The notes: generated by a model from the sequence alone, not told the origin. A stretch of DNA of 24,008 nt from Anaerolineae bacterium (GCA_027036755.1 JALWDV010000704.1:1-24008); one strand, 5' to 3'; counted from the stretch's first letter, positions 15,487-22,889 are shown. Program-made: numbers and translations.

Positions 15487-16055
15487 GCGGCTGCTTTTCT
15501 CATGGGGGCGAGTTTGATGGCGAGTTTCTTCAGCGCTCGATGCTGGAGGACGCGCAGTGCGCCCGGTTTTTTCTGCAAGATAGGAGCGATCTCTTCATAC
15601 GTGGCGTTTTCAAAAAAGCGCATGGTTAGCAGCGTTTGTTCATCATCCGAAAGGGTGGCCAGGGCCTGACGCAGTTGCTGGATGTTTTCCTGGCGCAGGA
15701 TATCTTCGTCGGGCGACGGCCCATCGTCCAGAAATGTCTGTCCCGTTTCGGTCATCATTTCGTAAGAGCGATGCCGGGCGTCCCGCCTGGCGTCATTGAT
15801 GACCAGATTATGGGCGATGCGATACAACCAGTGCCGAAAGGGCCGTTCCGGTCGATAACGCTCGATGGCTTTCCAGGCCCGCCAAAAAACCTCTTCTGTG
15901 AGGTCCTCCGCGTGTTGTTGCGAGGGGACGCGGATCGCGATATAACGATAGATGGCATCCACATGTTCGTCATAAAGCCTCGCAAAGGCCCGAGCGTCCC
16001 CTTGCTGCGCCTGGCTTATCCAGGTTCGTTCGTCGACTGCTACAGTATCTGGCAT
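15483..16055 (-). CDS. ECF-type RNA polymerase sigma factor
   Basis: The 190-aa product has the two domains of group 4 sigma factors. Region 2 spans roughly residues 18-90, with RLYDEHVDAIYRYI, DLTEEVFWRAWKAI and FRHWLYRIAHNLVIND. Region 4 spans roughly 130-180, with LSDDEQTLLTMRFFEN followed by the ATYEEIAPILQKKPGALRV helix-turn-helix. It should direct RNA polymerase to a dedicated promoter set, held in check by the membrane protein encoded in the overlapping downstream gene. The signal is unknown. The upstream spacer contains a 10-bp inverted repeat (16077-16110). The ribosome binding site is weak. Confidence 0.93.
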   Translation of the reverse strand: MPDTVAVDERTWISQAQQGDARAFARLYDEHVDAIYRYIAIRVPSQQHAEDLTEEVFWRAWKAIERYRPERPFRHWLYRIAHNLVINDARRDARHRSYEMMTETGQTFLDDGPSPDEDILRQENIQQLRQALATLSDDEQTLLTMRFFENATYEEIAPILQKKPGALRVLQHRALKKLAIKLAPMRKAAA

Positions 16056-16076
16056 GAGTGATGAAAAGGAATGGGA

Positions 16077-16110
16077 ATGAGATGGCGATAGTTGTCAGAT
16101 GCCATCTCAT
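16077..16110. promoter_or_regulatory. Inverted repeat upstream of the ECF sigma gene
   Basis: ATGAGATGGC (16077-16086) and GCCATCTCAT (16101-16110) form a perfect 10-bp inverted repeat with a 14-nt spacer, 22 bp before the sigma start. It has no U-run, so an operator or mRNA hairpin is more likely than a terminator. Confidence 0.45.
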
Positions 16111-16136
16111 CCCGATTCGTTACGCTGAAAACCGTT

Positions 16137-16841
16137 TTAGTGACCAGGCATTCCGGGCATGCTGGGGACGCTCGGCGCACTGGGAGCGCTCGGCGGCTGC
16201 GGAGCGGGATTGGCGGGCGTCTGAGGCGCAGACGGGACGGACGGAACAGCGGGGGCGGCCGGCGTGGCGGGATTTTCGGGCGCTACCGGGGCGGCCGGCG
16301 TCTCGGGTGCGACGGGCGCTGCGGGGTTTTCAGGCGCTACCGGGGCGGCCGGCGTCTCAGGTGCGACGGGCGCTGCGGGGTTTTCGGGAGCCGCCGGAGC
16401 AGTCGGCATCTCGGGCGAGACAGGCGCTGCGGGGTTTTCGGGAGCTACCGGAGCCGCAGGCGTCTCGGGCATGACGGGCGTTTCAGGTTGCTGATCCATG
16501 CCCGGCTGCTGGGGGATTTGGGGAACGGCGGGCGTTTCGGGCATTTCGGGCGCCACCGGCATGGCGGCGTCCTCGGGCATCTCAGCCTGCTGTGGCGCTT
16601 GCGGTGCATTGGGCTGTCCTGCAAAGTCGCCGGTTTCAGGAACGGCGGGGACTTCGGCCATCTGGAAATCGCCGTCGGGCGTCCCGACATCCGGCGTTTG
16701 GGGCGTTTCGATGGCGGTTCGCTGGCCGCCGAGGAGTTGACTGACGCTTTCGGGCAGCTCGGCGTTGCCGACGACAGGGGCGGCGAACAGGGCCGCGGAA
16801 AAGGCGAGGATGGAGAGGGTTTTTGCAGTGAAAATAGACAT
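16137..16841 (-). CDS. Secreted proline/alanine-rich repeat protein
   Basis: The 234-aa product has a signal peptide (AKTLSILAFSAALFAAPVVGNA, likely cleaved near residue 27). A short region with LPESVSQLLGGQRTAIETP follows, then a Pro/Glu/Ala-rich remainder. Residues 125-196 are eight 9-residue units of the PETPAAPVA/PENPAAPVA type, and the tail is Ser/Pro-rich. No enzymatic motif is present; it is probably an extended exported or wall-associated polypeptide. AAGGAGACTCAACTC before the ATG is a good ribosome binding site. It lies directly upstream of the ECF sigma gene on the same strand, and both it and the anti-sigma-like protein are Pro-rich surface proteins, so a shared envelope role is a reasonable inference. 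Confidence 0.8.
   Translation of the reverse strand: MSIFTAKTLSILAFSAALFAAPVVGNAELPESVSQLLGGQRTAIETPQTPDVGTPDGDFQMAEVPAVPETGDFAGQPNAPQAPQQAEMPEDAAMPVAPEMPETPAVPQIPQQPGMDQQPETPVMPETPAAPVAPENPAAPVSPEMPTAPAAPENPAAPVAPETPAAPVAPENPAAPVAPETPAAPVAPENPATPAAPAVPSVPSAPQTPANPAPQPPSAPSAPSVPSMPGMPGH
16254..16469. repeat. Tandem 27-bp coding repeat with 54-bp higher-order period
   Basis: Eight 9-residue units alternate between PETPAAPVA and PENPAAPVA, so the DNA has a 27-bp basic period and a 54-bp super-period. One unit (PEMPTAPAA) is divergent. Confidence 0.8.
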
Positions 16842-17031
16842 GAGTTGAGTCTCCTTGTGGGATGGTGATTTTTCAGTGTTTCGAGCGGGCCTTTTTCAGC
16901 CCTCACATCCCATTAACCGCCAGCCCCGGCAAATGTTACAACGAATTTGTGTGCAACTCACGTCTTTCCCATCAAAAGCCGCGAAGACGCGAAGGGCGAT
17001 CAAAGAAATCGTCCAGCCAGAGCTCCTGGCG

Positions 17032-17589
17032 TCATTCCAAATTCCCCAGCACCTGGCCCAAATCGGGCGTGTCTTCCGGATGATCGCGACGTTCTTCCCG
17101 CAGGCGACGGGCCTCATCCAATCGCTGCTGACGCAGGCTTTTGATGCCATACACCAACACAATGAGCAGCAGCGCCAGAATAGCCAGCTCGATCATCATC
17201 AACTCAAAGGCCCGTTCCTTGACTTTGAGATCGCCCGAAGCCAACCGCGAACCTTCCGCGGTGATAATCAACACCCGGCGCACGACGGAGATGAGGCCCA
17301 CGATGAGGAAGGGTTCGCTGGAGAGCCGACGCTGCATCACCGATATCTTCACCATTTGCATAATCTCGGCCAGCATGGAGATGAGGAGCAGGCTATCCAG
17401 CACCTGCAAGATGTCCAATGGAATGCGCCCTTGCATCCAGGGGATCACATACGACATCCAGAGTTGCCCCAATCCTCCCAGCGCCGCAATGAGCAGCGTC
17501 AATCCGATGAAAACATAGATAACGATCTCTGATTTTCCCCAGAGGTTGGTCAGGATATGCATGGTGCGGGAAGGGCGCTCTTCGTTCAT
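17032..17589 (-). CDS. psiE: PsiE-like phosphate-starvation-inducible membrane protein
   Basis: A small integral membrane protein of 185 aa. It has four hydrophobic segments: about 20-42 (VIYVFIGLTLLIAALGGLG), 58-82 (around LDSLLLISMLAEIMQM), 91-110 (EPFLIVGLISVVRRVLII) and 128-150 (MMIELAILALLLIVLVYGI). A charged C-terminus rich in Arg/Glu follows. The pattern, including the EPFLIVGLISVVRR segment, is that of the PsiE family, whose biochemical role is unknown. The ATG at 17587-17589 is chosen because an alternative TTG at 17638-17640 would lie within the -10 box of the promoter. Its first codons (MNEERPSRTM) are nearly duplicated upstream of the flavoprotein gene. Confidence 0.8.
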   Translation of the reverse strand: MNEERPSRTMHILTNLWGKSEIVIYVFIGLTLLIAALGGLGQLWMSYVIPWMQGRIPLDILQVLDSLLLISMLAEIMQMVKISVMQRRLSSEPFLIVGLISVVRRVLIITAEGSRLASGDLKVKERAFELMMIELAILALLLIVLVYGIKSLRQQRLDEARRLREERRDHPEDTPDLGQVLGNLE

Positions 17590-17639
17590 GGCAAACAATT
17601 TCCCTGCGAAATTAGTGAGGATAACCTCGGCCTGTGTCA

Positions 17640-17669
17640 ATTATAGACATGGTGGCATTCTCTTTGCAA
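17640..17669 (-). promoter_or_regulatory. Promoter of the psiE-like gene
   Basis: TTGCAA (17664-17669), an 18-bp spacer and a perfect TATAAT (17640-17645) on the minus strand. The expected transcript start is near 17633, about 44 nt before the ATG. Confidence 0.7.
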
Positions 17670-17733
17670 GGGGATGAAAACGCCCCGCAAAATGATTGCC
17701 TTCAACACCACCATCCACAAAGCAAACCAAATG

Positions 17734-17742
17734 TGCTAAAAT
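17734..17742 (+). promoter_or_regulatory. Extended -10 promoter upstream of the 17752 MITE
   Basis: TG-C-TAAAAT (17734-17742) is an extended -10 element; no clear -35 is present. The expected start is about 17749, just before the MITE. The same ATGTGCTAxAAT context recurs at 22177-22188. Confidence 0.5.
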
Positions 17743-17751
17743 AAGAGCAAA

Positions 17752-17932
17752 GGCATGGTTCAGATCGTCCTTCCTGTATCTTTACGATTTCATGTGTTCA
17801 ATGCCTGGCAAAGCGCGTCAAACGTAAAGCGTCAAACGTCAATGCGTGGCGAAGAGGCTCTTTTTGACGTATGTCGTATGACGTTTGACGGGGAAATTGT
17901 AAGGATCGTTTTGGGAGAGAATGAACCTTGCC
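17752..17932 (+). mobile_element. 181-bp MITE, copy A
   Basis: The copy starts GGCATGGTTCA and ends TGAACCTTGCC, giving 11-bp terminal inverted repeats with one mismatch. It matches the reverse complement of 23149-23329 over its full 181 bp with scattered substitutions. It has no open reading frame of its own. The flanks (AGAGCAAA and GAAGCAAG) look like a decayed 8-bp target duplication. Internal GTCAAACG/TTTGACG arms would form a large hairpin. It lies between a promoter and the ATG at 17977. Confidence 0.85.
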
Positions 17933-17976
17933 GAAGCAAGTCAATCAGCGATGGTCGTTCTCGAGGAGGTACGATT

Positions 17977-18399
17977 ATGTTTTTCGCACTGCTCATCGTC
18001 ACCCTGCTGGTGGCGACCTTTGTTTCCTGGCTGGTGGCCCGCGCCTTCGACAGGCCCATCACCATCATTCTGGATCGCATCGTAGGGCCGGAGATGGCGG
18101 GGGCCTGGGCGCGGTATATGAAGTTCGCCATCTACGTGGTGGGCGTTTCTGGCGGCGTGCGCATCTATGAACTCGAACGCTACTTGCCCCAGCCCGAGAC
18201 CAAGCTGCCGGACGGAATTGTGGAGCCCGGCTATCAACTGACGCTAACGCCTGAGCGCTGGGTGCTGGAGGTCTATTGCACCATCATCGAAACCCTGCAG
18301 GCCCTGGCCTGGATGCTGCTGATTTTCTTCCTCTTCGCGCTCATCGCCTATGTCATCGTCCGCATCTGGGGCGGGCGCAAAAAGGAGGGCGGGGAGTAA
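17977..18399 (+). CDS. Small membrane protein of unknown function
   Basis: The 140-aa product has an N-terminal hydrophobic segment (FFALLIVTLLVATFVSWLV), a less hydrophobic central stretch (KFAIYVVGVSGGVRIYEL) and a C-terminal transmembrane helix (AWMLLIFFLFALIAYVIV) before a basic tail GGRKKEGGE. No family was recognised. The ATG at 17977 is chosen because GAGGAGGT lies about 6 nt upstream. A longer in-frame reading from 17755 would be translated MITE sequence. The gene is divergent from psiE; the promoter at 17734 is now separated from it by the MITE. Confidence 0.8.
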   Translation: MFFALLIVTLLVATFVSWLVARAFDRPITIILDRIVGPEMAGAWARYMKFAIYVVGVSGGVRIYELERYLPQPETKLPDGIVEPGYQLTLTPERWVLEVYCTIIETLQALAWMLLIFFLFALIAYVIVRIWGGRKKEGGE

Positions 18400-18461
18400 T
18401 GGAACGCAGACACATCTGATGCTCGCGGATAAAATCAGGGCTGTACTGAAAAAACCTTCAA

Positions 18462-18563
18462 CACGGAGGCACAGAGCGCACGGAGGGAGAAAAAGGTGAG
18501 ATTTGGAGAGAAATTTCTCTGTGAACGACCACTATTTTCTCCGTGTCCTCCGTGTCTCCGTGG
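18462..18563. repeat. Inverted-repeat intergenic element with CACGGAGG arms
   Basis: The arm at 18462-18493 (CACGGAGGCACAGAGCGCAC and on to GGAGAAAA) is mirrored by 18533-18563 (TTTTCTCCGTGTCCTCCGTG and on). Between them AGAGAAATTTCTCT at 18507-18520 is a perfect 14-bp palindrome. The rest of the 18400-18658 gap contains ATCCGCG-type short repeats and no recognisable gene or clear promoter. Confidence 0.65.
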
Positions 18564-19088
18564 TGAAATGACCTTTTTGCAGTGGAGTCAATCAGAAAAA
18601 ATCCGCGAATATCCGCACGATCAGCGTCATCCGCGACGAATCAACTCGACCTGAAAAAATGAGCCCGGTTCCGCTGCACGTTCATTCGCATTTTACGTTG
18701 CTGGGGGCGACGCCCGCGGTGGCGGACCTGGCCCGACGGGCCGCGGCCGATAGCTTCACGCATCTGGCGCTGACCGACGCCAACGCGCTTTATGGCGCGG
18801 TGCGATTCGCCCGGGCCTGCGAGGCCGCGGGGGTGCAGCCCATCGTGGGGATGACCCTGACGCTGACCCCGCCGGCCGACTTTCCCCGCGCCGATGCGCT
18901 GAGTCCGGGCGTGGTCACGCTGCTGGCGATGAACCGGGCGGGGTATCGCAGCCTGTCACGTCTGAGCTCTCGTCTGCAAGGTTATCCCGACAGGGAGCAG
19001 CGTTTGCAGCAGGGGCTTTCGCTGGATGATCTCGCCGAGTGCAGGGATGGCGTCATCGGCATTTTTGGCGGGCGTCGCAGTTGGCTGG

Positions 19089-19200
19089 AGCGCTGGCTGC
19101 GTTTGGGGGATGAACGTCGCGCGGCCTTGAGCATCTTTCGCCAGCCCGCGCCGAAGTCCAGAAGCGCTGGCTGCGTTTGGGGGATGAACGTCGCGCGGCC
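19089..19200 (+). repeat. 38-bp direct repeat spanning the frameshift
   Basis: Bases 19089-19126 and 19163-19200 are identical (AGCGCTGGCTGCG...CGCGCGGCC, encoding RWLRLGDERRAA). The 74-bp offset is not a multiple of three, so the two copies are read in different frames. Confidence 0.85.
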
Positions 19201-19595
19201 CGGCGGCTGGCCCGGCTGGCGGGCATTTTCGATGAGAACAGCTATCTGGCTCTGGAATGGCATCGTTCCGAAGATGACGCGCTGCTGGATGCTTTGATTG
19301 ATCTGGGCGGGCGTTTTGGCGTGCCCGCGGCGGCGGTGCATCCGGTCTACATCATGCAGCCGGAGCATCGCCCGCGGCTGCGGCTGCTGGCGGCCATCGA
19401 TCACAATTGCCGCCTGGAGGAGGTTCCGGCTCGGGCGCTGCCCGATGATGGGGATGAGCGCATCGCGCTGCACTGGCTGGGGCCGGAGGATCTGGCGACG
19501 CGCTACGCGCGTTGGCCCCAGGCTCTGGCCGAAAGCGACGCTATCGCGGCCCGCTGCGGGCCTGCGCTGCCCGATGGCCGGCCCATCTGGCCCAC

Positions 19596-19674
19596 GCCGC
19601 CGGATGACGCATCCGGCTGGGGAGCAGATGACGCATCCGGCTTGGGAGCTGATGGCGCATCCGGCTGGGGAGCG
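19596..19674 (+). repeat. REP-like repeat expanded inside the polymerase reading frame
   Basis: Three tandem 24-bp units (from 19603, 19627 and 19651) encode DDASGWGA, DDASGLGA and DGASGWGA. The first 30 bp (19596-19625) are identical to the intergenic repeat at 23969-23998. The unit core CGCATCCGGCTGGGGAGC is also found at 22083-22128 and 22845-22889. Confidence 0.85.
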
Positions 19675-22020
19675 GCCACACACCGAATGAATTCGGGTCT
19701 CGGGGCGTCCCGCCGCCCGCCCCCCTGCGGGGACGGAAACCCGGGCGAGTCTGCGGACAAACCGTCGGCGCAGGCCGACGAGCGGCCAAAGGCCCCTGGC
19801 CACCGACTTCCAGTCGGCGGGGCCCCTGGCGCGTCCGCGCCGCCTCCGTCGTCACCGGATGCGCTGCTGGAGCGGGCGGCCAGGGAGGGGGTGCAGCGAC
19901 GCTACGGGAGCGACGCGGATGCTGCTATCCACCAAAGGCTGAACCATGAGTTAGAGGCCATCGCCCGGCATGGCTTCGCGCCGTTGTTTCTGGTGGTGGC
20001 GGATGTGGTGCGTTACGCCCGCGAGGAGCAGATTCCTGTGAGCACCCGGGGGAGCGTGGCCAATTCTCTCGTGGCTTATGTCATCGGCATCACCACGGTG
20101 GATCCCATTCGCCACGATTTGCTGTTCGAGCGTTTTCTGAATCCGGCGCGGCGCGATCCGCCCGACATCGATCTGGATTTTGGCAGTCGGCGGCGGGATG
20201 AGGTGTTGGCTTATGTTCGTCGCCGCTATGGCGAAGACCGGGTGGCGCTGGTCTGTACGATCAGTCTTATGCGGCCCCGCTCGGCCGTGCGCGAGACGGC
20301 CAAGGCGCTGGGGCTGGATGAGGAGGTGGTGAATGCGCTGATGAAGCATGTGCCCCGCAGCAGGCATCCTGGCGACAGGCGCAAACGCAAAAGTCTGACG
20401 GAGGTGGCGGATGCTCTCGGCGATGCGGCGGGGGTGCGGGCGCTGCGTCTGGCTGCGGACATCGTGGGACAACCCCATCATCTCAGCGTGCATCCGGGCG
20501 GCACGGTGATTACGCCCGGGCCTCTGGTGGATTACGCACCGGTGCAGTGGTCGGCCAAGGGCCTGCTGATCTTGCAGTATGATCATCGGGATGCGGAGCG
20601 TCTGGGCCTGAGCAAGATCGATATGCTGGGGGTGCGGGCGCTTTCGGTGCTGGATGCGGCCGCGCAGTTGGTGCGCAGGCATTTCGATCCCGATTTCCGG
20701 CTGGAGCGCATCCCGCCCGAGGATGCGCTGACCGGCGAGATGCTGAGCCGGGGCGAGACGGTGGGGGTGTTTCAGTGTGAATCCAGCGGCGCTCAGCGCA
20801 CGTTGCGCAAGCTGCGGGCGCGAGGGGTGGCGGATCTGGCTATCGCCAACGCTTTGTTCAAGCCGGGCCCGGCTATGGGTGGCATGGCCGCGAGTTTTGT
20901 GCGCCGTTATCGGGGCGAGGAGCGGGTGCGTTATCTGCATCCATCCCTGGAGCCGATTTTGGGCCGCACCAAGGGGGTGCTGATTTATCAGGAGCAGATT
21001 TTACGGGTGGCCACGGAGATCGCGGGCCTGAGCTGGGAGGATGCGAATCATCTGCGCCGGGGCATGAGCAAGTTCAGGCCCGAGGAGATGGCGGCCTTGC
21101 AGCAGGCGTTCATCGACGGGTGTCAGCAGCGGTCGGGGTTCAGCGCGGGCCAGGCGCAGAGGCTGTGGGAGCAGGTGCGGGCCTTTGCCGGGTATGGCTT
21201 CAATCAGGGGCACGCCACCGCGTATGCGGATGTGAGTTATCGCTCGGCTTACATCAAGGCGCACTGGTCCGCGGCCTACATGGCGGCGCGACTGGGGGAG
21301 CGGGGCGGTTTTCATCATCCCGCCATCTACATGGCCGAGGCGCGGCGGTTGGGCATCTCGGTGCGGCAGCCGCACATCAACCACAGCGCTCGCCGCTTCA
21401 CCCTGGCTTTCGAGGGGGATGCACCAGTGCTGTGGATGGGCCTGGGAGCGGTGCGAGATTTGCGGGCGTCGACCATCGCCGCCATCGAGGCGGGGCGACC
21501 TTACGCTTCGCTAAGTGATCTGCTGGCGCGTGTGCAGCTCCAGCGCCGGGAGCTGGAGAATCTGATCAAATGCGGTGCGCTGGATGGTCTTGCAGCCAGT
21601 CGCAATGCTCTGCTGGCGCAATTGCCGGGCGCGAAGCGGGGCGCGCTGCAACTGGCGTTCGACTTTCTGACCCCGGACGCCGAGCCTGAAACCCCGGCGC
21701 AGCGGCTGGCTTGGGAGCGTCATATTCTGGGCCTGCCCATGAGCGTGCATCCCCTGGCGCTGGCCCGCCCCACCCTGCCCGCGGGCCTGGTCTCGCTGAC
21801 GCAGGTGCGGGCGCAGCCGGGGCCTCGGCTGCAAACCGCGGGCGTGCGTCTGCCCGGCTGGACGGGCGGCGAGGGTTTTTATTTTGGCGATGAACGGGAT
21901 TACGTCATCGCCATCCCCGCGGATGAAAGCGCGCCCTTGCCGCCCTTGTGGCAGCCCACCGTGGTCACGGGCGTGTGGCGGGAGGATGACTGGGGTCGGG
22001 CGTGGATGGAGGTGGCGTAG

Positions 22021-22171
22021 GGGGATTTGGGATTGTGGATTGTGGATTTGGAATTTAGGATTGGGAGATTTTGGCGGGCGTTGGGCGTTTGCGGTGTCGG
22101 GCGGGTGGCGCATCCGGCTGGGGAGCGGGAGCTGGTTGGCGGACGGGTGATGCGCGGGCTAGCGAATATTA
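22021..22171. repeat. Spacer with GGATTGTGGATT repeats and a REP-like unit
   Basis: Directly after the polymerase stop comes a run of GGATTGTGGATT/GGAATTTAGGATT units (22025-22068). A REP-like repeat follows (22083-22128, GGGCGTTTGCGGTGTCGGGC then GGGTGGCGCATCCGGCTGGG). GGACGGGTGATGCGCGGGC at 22141-22159 recurs in modified form near 22823. No gene was seen. Confidence 0.7.
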
Positions 22172-22188
22172 AGCACATGTGCTATAAT
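22172..22188 (+). promoter_or_regulatory. Extended -10 promoter overlapped by a 12-bp palindromic operator
   Basis: AGCACATGTGCT (22172-22183) is a perfect palindrome. Its last bases form the TG and first T of an extended -10 box, TG-C-TATAAT (22180-22188). The expected start falls at 22195-22196, on the ATG of the next gene. No good -35 is seen. The layout suits autorepression by the encoded proteins. Confidence 0.65.
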
Positions 22189-22195
22189 GCCAATC

Positions 22196-22405
22196 ATGAT
22201 ACGTACAGGATTTATCGAGCGGCGAGGCCGAATCCAAGACCTTGACCGGTCATTCGATCTAAAATTTTGGCGTAAACAAACGCCCCAGGCCCGCTTTGAT
22301 GCAACTTGGGAATTGGTCGTTCATGCGAGTAAGGTCAAGGGCATAGATGTTCGTCAACTCCGACTTCAGCGATCTGTTGAGACTTTTCAACAAATACGGC
22401 GTTAG
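22196..22405 (+). CDS. Small partner protein of the nucleotidyltransferase, possible antitoxin
   Basis: The 69-aa product starts MIRTGFIERRGR and continues with FDLKFWRKQTPQARFDATWE and later LRLQRSVETF, all helix-like. Short proteins with a FWxxxTPxxRFxxxWE pattern commonly precede this type of nucleotidyltransferase gene; no biochemical function is certain. The ATG at 22196 is preferred over one at 22187 because the latter overlaps the TATAAT box, and the message may then be leaderless. Its last 59 bp overlap the next gene. The antitoxin role is an inference from the paired arrangement. Confidence 0.7.
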   Translation: MIRTGFIERRGRIQDLDRSFDLKFWRKQTPQARFDATWELVVHASKVKGIDVRQLRLQRSVETFQQIRR

Positions 22406-22802
22406 ATACTTGGTGATTGGCGGGTATGCTGTTGTCCAATACACCGAACCTCGCTACACCAAAGACCTTGATTTGTGGATTAGCACAGATCCAGCCAATG
22501 CTGAAGCGGTCTACGCGGCGCTGCGAGAATTTGGAGCCCCACTTGTCGGACTGACAGCCGAAGATTTTGCCGAGGAAGGCTACTTTTATCAGATGGGTGT
22601 GCCGCCAGTGCGCGTCGATGTGCTCATGGGAATTCCCGGTTTGGAGTTCGAGACGGCTTGGCAAAAACGGCAGGAGGTGGACTTTGATGATTTATCCGTC
22701 CTTTTCATCTCACGAAAAGACCTGATCAAAGCCAAACTGGCGTCTGGGCGTCCGCAAGACTTGATAGACGTTGAAGCGTTGTCACAGATGGATGCGTTGT
22801 AA
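22347..22802 (+). CDS. Nucleotidyltransferase-fold protein (DUF6036/AbiEii-like)
   Basis: The 151-aa product has the minimal nucleotidyltransferase pattern. LVIGGYAVVQY (about residues 22-32) is the GG helix-turn, RYTKDLDLWI (36-45) carries the two catalytic aspartates, and VRVDVLMG (about 92-99) the third acidic position. Such proteins transfer nucleotides to RNA, protein or small molecules, and several act as toxins in two-gene systems. The start overlaps the small upstream gene by 59 bp, which suggests coupling. The pair is enclosed by direct copies of the REP-like repeat (22083-22128 and 22845-22889) and appears lower in GC than its surroundings, consistent with acquisition as a cassette. 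Confidence 0.82.
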   Translation: MFVNSDFSDLLRLFNKYGVRYLVIGGYAVVQYTEPRYTKDLDLWISTDPANAEAVYAALREFGAPLVGLTAEDFAEEGYFYQMGVPPVRVDVLMGIPGLEFETAWQKRQEVDFDDLSVLFISRKDLIKAKLASGRPQDLIDVEALSQMDAL

Positions 22803-22844
22803 GGCTGGGAGCGTTGTTTGCCGGACGCATGATGCGCGGGCGGT

Positions 22845-22889
22845 GGCGGTTGCGGTGGCGGGCGGGTGGCGCATCCGGCTGGGGAGCGG
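22845..22889 (+). repeat. REP-like repeat, second intergenic copy
   Basis: GCGGTTGCGGTGGCGGGC followed by GGGTGGCGCATCCGGCTGGG and AGCGG. It aligns with 22083-22128 and 23951-24001 and lies just after the nucleotidyltransferase gene. Confidence 0.8.

Larger units (their letters stand above)
18659..22020 (+). pseudogene. dnaE2: DnaE2-like C-family DNA polymerase gene, frameshifted
   Basis: An error-prone-type replicative polymerase alpha subunit. The PHP domain starts PLHVHSHFTLLG, and its usual TDH motif reads TDA. Frame 1 runs to about 19160. The remaining protein is in another frame from about 19126 to 22020, so the gene is broken in this sequence. The palm has PPDIDLDF (from 20158) and the third acidic residue in LSKIDMLG, so the catalytic triad is intact. 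FKPGPAMGG, ILGRTKGVLIYQEQ and GYGFNQGHATAYADVSY follow, as in DnaE2/ImuC proteins. QLAFDF near 21650 could be a clamp-binding motif. The linker after the PHP domain carries an unusual insert of about 85 residues derived from repeats (19596-19858). No Shine-Dalgarno precedes the ATG. Whether the frameshift is real or a sequencing error is unresolved. Confidence 0.85.

Noticed and set aside
16264..16494. Collagen-like GFSGATGAAGVSGATGAAG frame on the plus strand
   Set aside because: It is the reverse-complement reading of the Pro-rich repeat of the gene at 16137-16841, which has a signal peptide and a ribosome binding site.
17755..17976. N-terminal extension of the 17977 membrane protein
   Set aside because: It would be translated MITE sequence, nearly identical in DNA to 23149-23329. 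The real start has GAGGAGGT before it.
19603..19674. Possible CRISPR-like array
   Set aside because: The 24-bp units are directly contiguous, in frame and without spacers; they belong to the REP-like family.
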